The notes beneath the pieces are model-generated. The model was not told the DNA's origin. It saw only the letters and a list, made by a program, of their open reading frames with translations, and did not search any database. Shown piece by piece: positions 47,891-59,262 of a DNA stretch of 64,000 nt. Position 1 is the stretch's first letter. Every line of letters starts with the position of its first letter. The DNA is from Gammaproteobacteria bacterium (GTDB taxonomy: Bacteria; Pseudomonadota; Gammaproteobacteria; Pseudomonadales; Halieaceae): NCBI GenBank assembly GCA_030428835.1, contig JAUIEP010000003.1, positions 1 through 64,000 on the forward strand, in the 5' to 3' direction. A program made the position numbers and the translations under genes.

Positions 47891-49366
47891 ATGAAGTTTC
47901 CTCTCGCAGGCCTGATCGGCGTTGTCGCACTCTCACAGGCAAGCCCGTTAACTGCCCAGCAGGCCGGCCCGACCAACGAACTGGGTCAGGCGGTCTTCGC
48001 GGCCCAGAACGACACCCCCCTGCAGGTTACCGCGGGTAACGCTATCCAGAACACGTGCGTGGACCTGGCCGGTGAACGCCCCAACGGCACACCCACCGGC
48101 GATGTCGCCGAGGACAACCTGTCACTGCGCTGCACCGAAATGGTGTCTACTGCGTTTGGCCTGCTCGATTCCCGCACCGCCCCCAACACCCTCGGGTACT
48201 CCAACGAACAACTCGCGGAGGCGATGCAGCAGCTCTCCGGCGAGGAACAGGTCTCCAAGGGCCGGCTGGCGACGGAAAGCTCTAACGGGCAGTTCGCCAA
48301 CATCGGCATGCGCCTCGACGCCATCCGCGCCGGCGCGCGGGCTACCGCGGGCGGTCTCAGCGTTGCCATGAACGGCATGCCCGTATCCGGCGGCAACGCG
48401 GGTGACGACGGCGGCGGCTGGGGCTGGTTCCTCAACGGCGCGCTCGGCACTGGTGACCGCGATGCCACGAAAGGCGAAGACGAATACGAATACGATTCCT
48501 ACGGCGCGACCCTCGGCTTCGACTACATGTACGAGTCGGGCTTTGTGGCGGGTGTCGCCCTCGGCTACAGCGACTACGAGGTGGACTTCGAGAGCACGAA
48601 ATCCTTCGTGACCGGCAGCGACCTGACCAGCACGCAGTCCGGCGGCGGTTTCGACGTCGACGGCTACGCCCTCAGCCTCTACGGTATCGGTGATGTCGGC
48701 CCGGTCTCCGTGGACGCGCTGCTGAGCTATGGCCAGAACGACTACGACAACGAGCGCGCCATCCGCTACCGGAGCGGCGCCGGGGCATCCGGGACGCCCA
48801 TCACGGTGGACCGCATGCTGACCGGCAGCACCGAGAGCGAGTCGCTGACCATCGGCGTTAACGCCAGCAAGGTGTTCGAACTGGGCGGTGTCGACCTCGC
48901 CCTCAGCGGCGGCCTGAGCTACCTCGACCTCACGGTGGACGGCTACACGGAGAAAGACAGGCTCGACGCCAACAACCCGACGCCGAGCGGCCTCGCCCTG
49001 CGGTATGAGGACCAGGATGTCGATTCACTGCAGTCCGCGATCGGCGCGCAACTCTCCAAAGTATTCAGCACGGGAGGCGGCGTAATACTGCCCTACGCCA
49101 AGGTCGAGTGGCGCCACGAGTTTGAAAACGATTCCGATGCGGTCCGGACACGCTACGCCGCGTACAATGTGGGCCAGGATAAAGCCGACAATACCGACCT
49201 GGTGATCATCACCGATGAACCGGATGAAGATTACTTCGAGGTCGGCATCGGCGTCTCGGCCGTCTTCGCGCAGAACATCCAGGCTTTCATCGATTACACG
49301 ACGACGGTGGATCTCGAAGATGTCAGTGCCGAGCTCATCACGATCGGTATCCGGGGCTCGTTCTAA
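47891..49366 (+). CDS. Autotransporter-type outer-membrane beta-barrel protein
   Basis: Signal peptide; barrel GWGWFLNGALGTGDRDATKGEDEYEYDSYGATLGFDYMYESGFVAGVALGYSDYEVDF; C-terminal ELITIGIRGSF. Confidence 0.85.
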   Translation: MKFPLAGLIGVVALSQASPLTAQQAGPTNELGQAVFAAQNDTPLQVTAGNAIQNTCVDLAGERPNGTPTGDVAEDNLSLRCTEMVSTAFGLLDSRTAPNTLGYSNEQLAEAMQQLSGEEQVSKGRLATESSNGQFANIGMRLDAIRAGARATAGGLSVAMNGMPVSGGNAGDDGGGWGWFLNGALGTGDRDATKGEDEYEYDSYGATLGFDYMYESGFVAGVALGYSDYEVDFESTKSFVTGSDLTSTQSGGGFDVDGYALSLYGIGDVGPVSVDALLSYGQNDYDNERAIRYRSGAGASGTPITVDRMLTGSTESESLTIGVNASKVFELGGVDLALSGGLSYLDLTVDGYTEKDRLDANNPTPSGLALRYEDQDVDSLQSAIGAQLSKVFSTGGGVILPYAKVEWRHEFENDSDAVRTRYAAYNVGQDKADNTDLVIITDEPDEDYFEVGIGVSAVFAQNIQAFIDYTTTVDLEDVSAELITIGIRGSF

Positions 49367-49384
49367 CACGCTGCCGGGTACGGC

Positions 49385-50968
49385 ATGAGCGGTGACCCAC
49401 CGCCCGGGGATTCCTCCCCGGGCGCCCCAGGCGACAGGCAGGTGGCCGGCTCCGAACTGGAGCGGGAGACCGAGCTACGCGATACCGCGGACGACCCCAC
49501 CGCACTCTCCGAGGACGACACCGCCGCCGGCACGGCGCCGCCCGCCCCGGCATACGCCAGCGGCGACCCGGTGCCCGGCGACCTCGTTTCCGGCCGCTAC
49601 CGGCTCGAGAAAAAGCTCGGCGAAGGCGGCATGGGGACGGTATTCAAGGCGCTGGACGAGGTTTACGCCGGCGAATTCGAGGACCGCAACGCGCACGTCG
49701 CCCTCAAGTTCCTGAACACCAAATTTTCGCAACACAAGATCTCGCGCATCGCACTGCAACGCGAGACGCGCAAGTCGCAGCAACTCGCCCACCCCAACGT
49801 CGTGCGCGTGATGCACTTCGACGTACACGAGAATACGCCCTACATGATCATGGAGTTCATGAGCGGGCAGCCGATGGACGAATACCTCGCGCAGCGGCGC
49901 GGGCAGGCGATGAGCCTCGAGGAAGCCATGCCGCTGATCAAGGGCATGGCCAGTGGTCTGGAATACATCCACGAAGAGGGCCTGGTGCACTCGGACTTCA
50001 AACCGGGGAATGTGTTCGTGACCGACGCCGGTGTGCCGAAAATCCTGGATCTGGGCATCGCGCGCATCAGCGAGGCATTCCAGGAGGATGACCACCAGAC
50101 CAAGTTCGACGTGTCGTCCCTCGGCGCGCTCACGCCTACCTACGCCAGCTGTGAAATGTTCGACGGGCTGCCGCCCGACCCCAAGGACGACATCTACGCA
50201 CTCGCGCTGGTGATCTATGAACTGCTGGCCGGGCATCACCCCTTCGAGCGCACGCCCGCGAACAAGGCCCGGGCCCAGGAGATGCAGCCGCCGCGCATCA
50301 AGGCCGTCAGCCGCTCGCGCTGGCGCGCGCTGGAGAAGGGCCTCGCGTTCGAGCGGTCACGCCGGATCGACAGCGCCGAGGCACTGTACAGTGCATTGCG
50401 CGGCGACAAGCAGCGTCGCGCAATGGTCACGCGCGGCCTCGTGGCGGCCACCGTCCTCGCCCTGGTTACCGCGGTCGCCCTCGGCATTTTCGGCGGCAAA
50501 CCCCAGGACCCGGACGACCTGTACAAGGTCGAACTGATGGGCATCTCGCTGGACGCACCCCCGCCGCGGCCCGAGGACATGGCGCGCATTGAGCGCTGGC
50601 TCGCGCAGGGACAGGCCTATCTCGGGATTGCCCAGGACGTGTTCGACCAGGGCGACCTGGTGTCCGCCCACCACATCCTGCAGGTGGGCGCCGACAATGC
50701 CCTCAAGGCGTTCATGTCCATCCTCAAGCGCACCTCGAACGACGCGGCGGCGCAGGGCATGCTCGACATGGTGAACCTGTACGCCGGCTGGGCAGCGACT
50801 AAACTGGAGGAAGGCGACGCCAACGCGGCGCTGTGGACAGCCTGCCAGGGCCTCGCGCTGCACGGCTCCCACGAGGAGCTCAACACGCTGTACGGCGCGG
50901 CCGCGAAGGCGCTGGGCAAATCCGAGCCGGACTGCGCCGAGGTCATGCTGACCGACCCCGGGGCCTGA
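49385..50968 (+). CDS. Serine/threonine protein kinase with TM segment
   Basis: KLGEGGMGTVFKALDE, LVHSDFKPGNVFV, ILDLGIARI; TM GLVAATVLALVTAVALGIF. Confidence 0.92.
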   Translation: MSGDPPPGDSSPGAPGDRQVAGSELERETELRDTADDPTALSEDDTAAGTAPPAPAYASGDPVPGDLVSGRYRLEKKLGEGGMGTVFKALDEVYAGEFEDRNAHVALKFLNTKFSQHKISRIALQRETRKSQQLAHPNVVRVMHFDVHENTPYMIMEFMSGQPMDEYLAQRRGQAMSLEEAMPLIKGMASGLEYIHEEGLVHSDFKPGNVFVTDAGVPKILDLGIARISEAFQEDDHQTKFDVSSLGALTPTYASCEMFDGLPPDPKDDIYALALVIYELLAGHHPFERTPANKARAQEMQPPRIKAVSRSRWRALEKGLAFERSRRIDSAEALYSALRGDKQRRAMVTRGLVAATVLALVTAVALGIFGGKPQDPDDLYKVELMGISLDAPPPRPEDMARIERWLAQGQAYLGIAQDVFDQGDLVSAHHILQVGADNALKAFMSILKRTSNDAAAQGMLDMVNLYAGWAATKLEEGDANAALWTACQGLALHGSHEELNTLYGAAAKALGKSEPDCAEVMLTDPGA

Positions 50969-51011
50969 ACCCGTGCAACGAAAGCGGGTCAAAGTAAAGA
51001 GGAGGCAACCG

Positions 51012-53714
51012 ATGAGACGCCATATCCCCGTCATCGCCCTCGTGTTGGGCACGCTACCCAATCTGGTGGTGTCGCAGCAACAGGAAGCGCTGAGCAAGGA
51101 CTACGGGCTCGTGGACGAGAACAAGCCGGTGGTGTGTCTCCTGCCAGGCCGGGTGCGCAAGCTCGGCTCGGTGATGACCTACCTGGAGCGCCGCAAGCCG
51201 CGCGAGATGTCCGCTTCCGAGTGCGAGATTCGCGGCGGCGAGTACACCCTGTACGATCGCGCCAACTACGAAAACGCGCTCGCCGTCTGGCGCCAGGCGG
51301 CCGACGAGGGCGATGCCACGGCCCAGGTCTACGTGGGCGAAATCTACGAGAAGGGCTGGGTGGGCGAGCCCGACTACGCCACCGCCGCCACCTGGTACGC
51401 GAAGGCCGCGGAACAGGGTGATCGACGCGCCAAGCGCCGTCTCGCCTACTTCTACGAGAACGGCCTCGGGGTCGGCGAAGACCGCCAGCAGGCCCTGAGC
51501 CTGTGGCGCGATGCGCTGGGACTGAAAGAGGACCTGGTCCTGGCCTCCGAGCTCGAGGCCGCAAAGTCCGAGGCGCAGCGCCAGATCGACGCCCTGGTCG
51601 CCCAGCTCGAAGAGCAGAACATCCAGACCGGGCGACTGCAGCGCAACCTCGACCAGGTCCGCGCAGAACTGGCCGCGCAATCCCGTTCGCTGCAGACCGA
51701 GCAAACCGCCGCGCGGAGGCTGGAACAGCAGGTGGCGACCTCGCGAGCCGCCGGCGACAACGCGCGCGTACGCGAACTGGAGGCGCAGCTCGCCGCCAGC
51801 GAGGCGCGGGTGGAGGAGCAGGAAATCGCCATTGAGCTGCTGCAGGCAGACGTCGCCGCGCAGCAGGCGCAGGTCAAGGCCAGCTTGCGACGCGCCGAGG
51901 TACGCGGCAAGCAACTGGCCAAAGCGAAGGCGGAATTGCTCGCGGAGTCCAGCCGCGGTGCCGCGTTGTTGCGCGAGCTCAAGGAAAAGGACCTCGCCGT
52001 CCGGGCGCTGGAGGAGCAGGTGGTGGCGGCGCAAACGCAGCTCGCGCAATCGCGGAGCAAGCAGGAGCAACTGTCCACGCAGGTCTCCTCCGCCAGTGGC
52101 GCCGACAAGGCGGCCCTCGAGCAGGAGCTCGCACGCGCCCTGGCGGACGTGCAGAAGCGCGAGCAACAGATGCAGGTGCTGAAGAGCCAGGCGGCGCAAC
52201 AGCGCGCGGCTTTCGATGCGCAACTCGCGGAGTCGAAGATCCGGGAGGCGGACCTGAGCGCGGAACTCGCGCGCAGCCAGCAGGAGAAGGAACAGCTCGC
52301 CGCCAGGCTTTCGAACACCAACGAACGGCTCGCTAAGCTGGAACAGGATCTCACGGACGCGCGCCACCAGTTGGCGGACCGGCAGGCCGCCGCCGCGGGG
52401 CTGCGCGACCGGTTGGCCACACTGGGCAGTGGTGACAGCGCGGAGCGCGACGCGCTGCAGCGCAAGATCGCGGAGCAGGAGGCCGCCATCGCCGGTCTGC
52501 AGCAGGAGCGGGACAAGCTGGTGGCCGGCTGGCAGGCAATGGAGCAGGAGCGCGACCAGGTGCGCTCCGAGCTCTCCGACGAGGTCGACACGACGAGCTG
52601 GCTCAATGTGGAGCTCGAATCGGCGAGCAGCAAGATGGCGGCCCTGCGCGACGAACTCAAGGCGGCGCAACTGGCCCTCGCCGATGCCAACTTCGCCAAG
52701 ACGCAGCTGACCGAGGATGTGCAGCGCCTGGAGGAGGACCTGTCACGCAGCGAGCAGCGCAGTGCCGCGGATCGGCGGGTCATGGAACAACAGCTCAACA
52801 GGATGCGGGAGCAACTGGCCGACGCCAGCGCCGGTGTTGCGCAGGCCCGCACCGTCGCACTGCGCACGGAGAGTGATTTCGAACGCTACGGCCAGCGCCA
52901 GCAGTCGCGCGCGGCGGCCCTGCGCCAGGCCCGGCCGGTGGTCGCCTCGATAACGCAGATTCCGAAGGGTGCGCCCAAGGTGCGCTATCGGGCCGTGATC
53001 ATCGCGAACTACGATTACGACTACCTGCCCGACCTGTCATCGCCGCCGAACGACGCCAATCAATTGATGAAAGTGCTGCAACAGGAATACGGCTTCGATG
53101 TAAAAGTGCACATCAATCTCGGCCGTTCGGAGATGTACAAGGTGCTCGCGCAGGTGCGCAAGTTCGATGAGGACGACAGCGTGCTGCTGTACTACGTGGG
53201 CCACGGCAGGATGGACGAATTCGGCGACGGCTACTGGCTGCCGGTCGATTACAACACGTCGCGCCCGCTGGCTGATGCAATCTCCAGCTCCGACCTGACC
53301 CAGACCATGAACCAGAGCAAGGCCAGGCACCTGATGGTCATGGCGGACAGCTGCTACTCCGGCGCGCTCGCGCGCAACGGCGACCCCACGCTGGCCAAGA
53401 ACATCCCGGCGCTGCTCAACTACTGGATGGCGAACAAGTCACGCACGGTCCTTACCTCCGGCGGCCTGAAGCCGGTGCTGCGCGAGGGACCGAACAATCA
53501 CTCCATCTTCGCCACGGCGCTGCTGGATGTGCTGGAAGCGAACGGGGGTGCCATCAACGGGGAAATGCTGCACGCGCAGCTCTACGAACGTGTGCGCGAG
53601 TCAGCCGCCCAGGCGGGCTTCCTGGACCAGCGACCGCAGTTCGCGGCCGTCGAGGATGCCGGCCACGAGAACGGCCAGTTCGTCTTCATGCGGCCGGATA
53701 CGCTCAGGCTGTAG
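51012..53714 (+). CDS. Secreted caspase-like (C14) protein with Sel1-like repeats and long coiled coil
   Basis: Signal-like N-term; AQVYVGEIYEKGWVGEPDYATAATWYAKAAEQGDRRAKRRLAYFYENG; coiled coil; YRAVIIANYDYDYLPDLSSPPNDANQL, LLYYVGHGRMDEFG, HLMVMADSCYSGAL. Confidence 0.88.
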   Translation: MRRHIPVIALVLGTLPNLVVSQQQEALSKDYGLVDENKPVVCLLPGRVRKLGSVMTYLERRKPREMSASECEIRGGEYTLYDRANYENALAVWRQAADEGDATAQVYVGEIYEKGWVGEPDYATAATWYAKAAEQGDRRAKRRLAYFYENGLGVGEDRQQALSLWRDALGLKEDLVLASELEAAKSEAQRQIDALVAQLEEQNIQTGRLQRNLDQVRAELAAQSRSLQTEQTAARRLEQQVATSRAAGDNARVRELEAQLAASEARVEEQEIAIELLQADVAAQQAQVKASLRRAEVRGKQLAKAKAELLAESSRGAALLRELKEKDLAVRALEEQVVAAQTQLAQSRSKQEQLSTQVSSASGADKAALEQELARALADVQKREQQMQVLKSQAAQQRAAFDAQLAESKIREADLSAELARSQQEKEQLAARLSNTNERLAKLEQDLTDARHQLADRQAAAAGLRDRLATLGSGDSAERDALQRKIAEQEAAIAGLQQERDKLVAGWQAMEQERDQVRSELSDEVDTTSWLNVELESASSKMAALRDELKAAQLALADANFAKTQLTEDVQRLEEDLSRSEQRSAADRRVMEQQLNRMREQLADASAGVAQARTVALRTESDFERYGQRQQSRAAALRQARPVVASITQIPKGAPKVRYRAVIIANYDYDYLPDLSSPPNDANQLMKVLQQEYGFDVKVHINLGRSEMYKVLAQVRKFDEDDSVLLYYVGHGRMDEFGDGYWLPVDYNTSRPLADAISSSDLTQTMNQSKARHLMVMADSCYSGALARNGDPTLAKNIPALLNYWMANKSRTVLTSGGLKPVLREGPNNHSIFATALLDVLEANGGAINGEMLHAQLYERVRESAAQAGFLDQRPQFAAVEDAGHENGQFVFMRPDTLRL

Positions 53715-53746
53715 GCACGCGGCGGGCCGGCTGGCCCGCCGGGAAA

Positions 53747-55180
53747 TCAGCGGTCCTTGTTGCGGATCACCAGGTTGCGAATCTCCGACATGTCCTCGAT
53801 GGCGAAGATGATGCCCTCGCGACCCAGCCCTGAGTCCTTCACCCCGCCGTAGGGCATGTTGTCCACGCGGAAGGACGGCACGTCGCCGATCACCACACCA
53901 CCCACGTCGAGTTCATCCCAGGCTTTCTGCGCCTTGTACAGGTCGCGCGTGAAAATGCCCGCCTGCAGGCCGAACTTCGAGTCGTTCACCTCGGCCAGCG
54001 CCGCGTCGAAGTCGTCGAAGGTGGAGATGCTCGCCACCGGGCCGAAGGCCTCTTCGACCCCCAGCGTGCAGTCCTTCGGCGTGTTCTCGACCAGCGTCGG
54101 CTCCATCATCACCCCGTCGCGCTTGCCGCCGCACAGGATTTTGCCGCCTTTCTCGGCGGCCTCGTTGGCCCAGCTCTCCAGGCGCGCCGCATCCTTCTCG
54201 GAGATGACGGGACCGATGAAGGTGTTTTCCTCCTTCGGGTCGCCCATGGGCAGGCTCTTCACCCTGGCCACCAGCTTGTCGCGCAGTTCGGGGTAAATGG
54301 CGCTGTGGACCATGATGCGCTGCACGCTGATACAACTCTGGCCGGACTGGTAGAACGCCCCGAAGACGATGCGCTCCACCGCATCGTCGATGTCCGCGTC
54401 CTCGTCCACGATACACGCCGCATTACCGCCCAGTTCCAGCACCACGGGCTTCTTGCCGGCGCGCGCCTTCAGCGCCCAGCCCACATCGGGAGAGCCGGTA
54501 AAACTCAGCAGCTTGAGGCGATCGTCGGTGGTGAGCAGGTCGGCGCCGTCGCGGGAAGCCGGCAGGATGGAGAAAGCACCGGGCGGGAGATCCGTCTCGC
54601 TCATCACTTCGCCGATCAGCAGTGCGCCGATCGGCGTCAGGCTCGCCGGTTTCATCACGAACGGGCAACCGATCGCCAGCGCCGGCGCGATCTTGTGCGC
54701 GGCCAGGTTCAACGGGAAGTTGAACGGCGAAATAAACGAGCAGGGGCCGATCGGCACGCGCTTCCACATGGCGCTGTAGCCGCGGGCGCGGGGCGAGATC
54801 TCGAGGTTCATGACCTCGCCGTTGATGCGCACCGACTCCTCGGCGGCGATGCGGAACGTATCGATGAGGCGCGAGACCTCACCGCGCGCATCCTTGATGG
54901 GCTTGCCCGCTTCCACGCAGAGTGAGTACGCAAACTCCTCGAAGCGCTCGGTAAACCGGTCCACGCAGTGGTTGAGGATCTCCTGCCGCTGGTAGGCCGG
55001 CATCTTGCGCATGGCTTCAAAGCTCGCGTCCGCGGCCGCGATTGCCTGCTCGATGGCATCGGCGTCGGCGAGGGCGACCCTGGTCGCCACCTCGCCGGAG
55101 TACTTGTCGATAACGTCGAGGTCTTCGTTAGCGTAGACCGCCTTGTTCGCCAGGTAGTAGGGATAGGTTTCCTTCAGCAT
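53747..55180 (-). CDS. NAD(P)-dependent aldehyde dehydrogenase
   Basis: FNFPLNLAAHKIAPALAIGCPFVMKPA, VLELGGNAACIVDEDADID, YQSGQSCISVQR. Confidence 0.92.
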   Translation of the reverse strand: MLKETYPYYLANKAVYANEDLDVIDKYSGEVATRVALADADAIEQAIAAADASFEAMRKMPAYQRQEILNHCVDRFTERFEEFAYSLCVEAGKPIKDARGEVSRLIDTFRIAAEESVRINGEVMNLEISPRARGYSAMWKRVPIGPCSFISPFNFPLNLAAHKIAPALAIGCPFVMKPASLTPIGALLIGEVMSETDLPPGAFSILPASRDGADLLTTDDRLKLLSFTGSPDVGWALKARAGKKPVVLELGGNAACIVDEDADIDDAVERIVFGAFYQSGQSCISVQRIMVHSAIYPELRDKLVARVKSLPMGDPKEENTFIGPVISEKDAARLESWANEAAEKGGKILCGGKRDGVMMEPTLVENTPKDCTLGVEEAFGPVASISTFDDFDAALAEVNDSKFGLQAGIFTRDLYKAQKAWDELDVGGVVIGDVPSFRVDNMPYGGVKDSGLGREGIIFAIEDMSEIRNLVIRNKDR

Positions 55181-55192
55181 GACCGCCCTCCC

Positions 55193-56833
<1,641 letters not shown>

Positions 56834-57002
56834 GGGCAATATCCTTATAGTTCCTAAAGTTTTATGTGCGATCCGGTCCGCTAATTCTAGTCGCAAATTT
56901 CGGGATGTGTGGCGAGAAGGCACATTTATTACACGCCTTGTGCGCTGCCGGCCGCGGCGTTGCCGGGGCAGGACCCGGGAAGGTGATGCCAGGGGCTCGC
57001 CG

Positions 57003-57536
57003 TCAAAAGCGGTAACGCATATCGAGCACCCCGCCGTACTGGCTCTGGTCCTCGGTCTCGAAGTAGCGCAGGCCCAGGTCGAGTTCAAGCTCCCCGGCAA
57101 ACTGCACGCTCACTCCACCACCGAGTTTGCCCGCGAGATAGACGCCTTTGCGACTCAGGTCGGTCTTGGTGACGGAACTCTGTCCGTCCCGCTCCTGGAA
57201 GGCGGGGCCGATACCGATGACGGCGTAGGGTGCCACTGACCCGGCCGGGCGCCAGCGCAGGTTGGCAAGCAACGCGAACGTGTTCACGTTGCCCTCGGCG
57301 TTCTGCTCTCCCGCCTCGCCGTCCTCCCCGTCGGGGTTGTAGCCGTGCAGGGTGTCCCGGTGCCAGGCCAGTTCCAACTCGTAGCAGAGCGCGCCGCGGG
57401 CAGCCCCGACCGCGATGGCGGTCATCGGCTGCACCTTGTTCGTGGCCTCGAACTCGTCCGAGTTCTCGGTGTAATCCGGCGCCATCATGCCCACTGCCAG
57501 GGCGAGGTAACAACCGGTCGCGAAACTACAGCTCAT
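57003..57536 (-). CDS. Small outer-membrane barrel-like protein
   Basis: AVGAARGALCYELELAWHRDT, TFALLANLRWRPAGSVAPYAVIGIGPAFQ, LDLGLRYFETEDQSQYGGVLDMRYRF. Confidence 0.65.
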   Translation of the reverse strand: MSCSFATGCYLALAVGMMAPDYTENSDEFEATNKVQPMTAIAVGAARGALCYELELAWHRDTLHGYNPDGEDGEAGEQNAEGNVNTFALLANLRWRPAGSVAPYAVIGIGPAFQERDGQSSVTKTDLSRKGVYLAGKLGGGVSVQFAGELELDLGLRYFETEDQSQYGGVLDMRYRF

Positions 57537-57876
57537 GCGGGGCTCTCCTTGGCTATCGCGGGCTGGCGGGGCGCTCCCAGTATAACGACCCTCCGGCGGG
57601 GCAGCAGCGGCGCTGGCGGCGACCGGCTCGACGCGCGGGCACGCACCGCGAAAGACTAGCCTAAGCCATTGTTTTAGCTTACCTTTCGCGAATTCTGAGC
57701 GCCAGTTCACAGCCGGAGCCGGGGCTGCGAAGAATGCGCTGTACAAGCGTGAATTTTCACGCTATGAATTAGCCCGAGTAATCCTCCCGGCGCTGATGCG
57801 CCTGGCAGCGGCCGCCTTCGCCCCAACCCGCCGAGAGCGACCTAAGAAAAAAGCAGTCTCGAGGGAGTCTCCGGCC

Positions 57877-59229
57877 GTGCATCATCGTTCTCGCACCCTG
57901 CGGCAGTTGCTCGCCGTTCTCGTCATCGCCGTCACAGCACTGCCGGCGACGGCACAGACCCCGACAGGGCGCAATATCCTGTTCATCGCCATCGACGACC
58001 TGCGCGACTGGCCGGGCTACACCGGCAACTACGGCGGCACGATTCACACGCCCCACATCGATGCGCTGGCCAGCGTGTCCACGCGCTTTACCAATGCCTA
58101 TGCGAGTGTCCCGGTATGCCTCGGCTCGCGGACCAGTGTGGTGACGGGCTTGAGTCCCGCCACGCACCAGGTGGGACTGGACGGCTCACTCGTCGGCGTG
58201 AATACGCCACAGTACAGCGCGATCTACGAAAATCCCGCCATAAAGACGCTTCCCGAGGTCATGAGTGACAACGGGTACTACTCCGCCGCCGCCGGCAAGG
58301 TATTCCATCGTCAAATCCCGGAGAAGTGGGACGAGGTCGGCCCGGCGACGATCATCTCGGAGCTGTTCAACCCGTTCGACCCCGGCCCGGATGGCACGTA
58401 CATCGTCCCGGAGGTTTTGCCCCCGGAAATGGAGCATCCCGACCAGACCGTGGCCAACTGGGCGATCAACTTCATCGAGACCTACACCGCACCCAATCCC
58501 TTTTTCCTCGCGGTCGGTTTCTACCAGCCCCATATCCCCTGGCGCGTGCCGCAATGGGCCTACGACCTTTACCCGATCGGCTCGGTGGTTGCGCACACAC
58601 CCACTCCCGGCGACCTGGACGACGAGCCGAATGCCGCGGTCAACAGCGTCAGCAACCAGCTTCCCTCGGGGCTGACGGTGCACGAGGCGGTCGAGCTTGC
58701 CGGCAAGTCTATCGACTACACGCAGGCCTACCTGGCGACTGTCAGCCATACGGATGCGATGATCGGCGAGGTGATGCAGGCCTTGCAGAACAGCGCCTTC
58801 GCCGGCAACACCGATGTGGTGCTGTGGTCGGATCACGGTTTTCACCTGGGCGAGAAGTTCCACTGGAACAAACTGACGTTCTGGGAGCCAGCGGTGCGCG
58901 TACCCCTGCTGGTCAGTTCCGCGAACAACCCCGACTACCCCGCGGTAGACGAGCCCCGCGTCGTCAGCCTGCTCGACCTGGCGCCCACGGTGCTGGACCT
59001 GGCGGGCCTGCCGCCCTTCGCGCAGTTTGAAGGCGTGCCCCTGCACGATGCGATCAACGCGGGGCCCGTGGAGGTGTACCTGCGCGAGGGTCGCGCGACG
59101 ATCACGGCCGGGGAGAAGTTCGTGGACTACGACCTCAGCAAGAACCGCAATTCCCACATTGCCACCTACGACCTCGATACGGACCCCGAGGAACTCATTA
59201 ACCTTACGCCACCCCCGTCCGGTTGTTGA
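57877..59229 (+). CDS. Sulfatase family protein (iduronate-sulfatase-like) with atypical active-site motif
   Basis: NILFIAIDDLRDWPGYTGNYGGTIHTPHIDALA, VPVCLGSRTSVVTGLSP, LWSDHGFHLGEKFHWNKLTFWEPAVRVPLLV; likely GTG start at 57877. Confidence 0.88.
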   Translation: MHHRSRTLRQLLAVLVIAVTALPATAQTPTGRNILFIAIDDLRDWPGYTGNYGGTIHTPHIDALASVSTRFTNAYASVPVCLGSRTSVVTGLSPATHQVGLDGSLVGVNTPQYSAIYENPAIKTLPEVMSDNGYYSAAAGKVFHRQIPEKWDEVGPATIISELFNPFDPGPDGTYIVPEVLPPEMEHPDQTVANWAINFIETYTAPNPFFLAVGFYQPHIPWRVPQWAYDLYPIGSVVAHTPTPGDLDDEPNAAVNSVSNQLPSGLTVHEAVELAGKSIDYTQAYLATVSHTDAMIGEVMQALQNSAFAGNTDVVLWSDHGFHLGEKFHWNKLTFWEPAVRVPLLVSSANNPDYPAVDEPRVVSLLDLAPTVLDLAGLPPFAQFEGVPLHDAINAGPVEVYLREGRATITAGEKFVDYDLSKNRNSHIATYDLDTDPEELINLTPPPSGC

Positions 59230-59262
59230 CGGCGCCCGACCTGTGTCGGGGCAGGCCCGCGC

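Noticed and set aside
51054-52670. 538-aa antisense ORF opposite the caspase-like gene
   Set aside because: Leu/Arg-rich reversal of the coiled-coil region; no plausible start context or motif.
51012-53714. Caspase-like protein as a gasdermin or CRISPR-associated (Craspase) defence component
   Set aside because: No gasdermin-like or type III-E cas gene nearby; signal-like N-terminus suggests periplasmic rather than cytosolic role.
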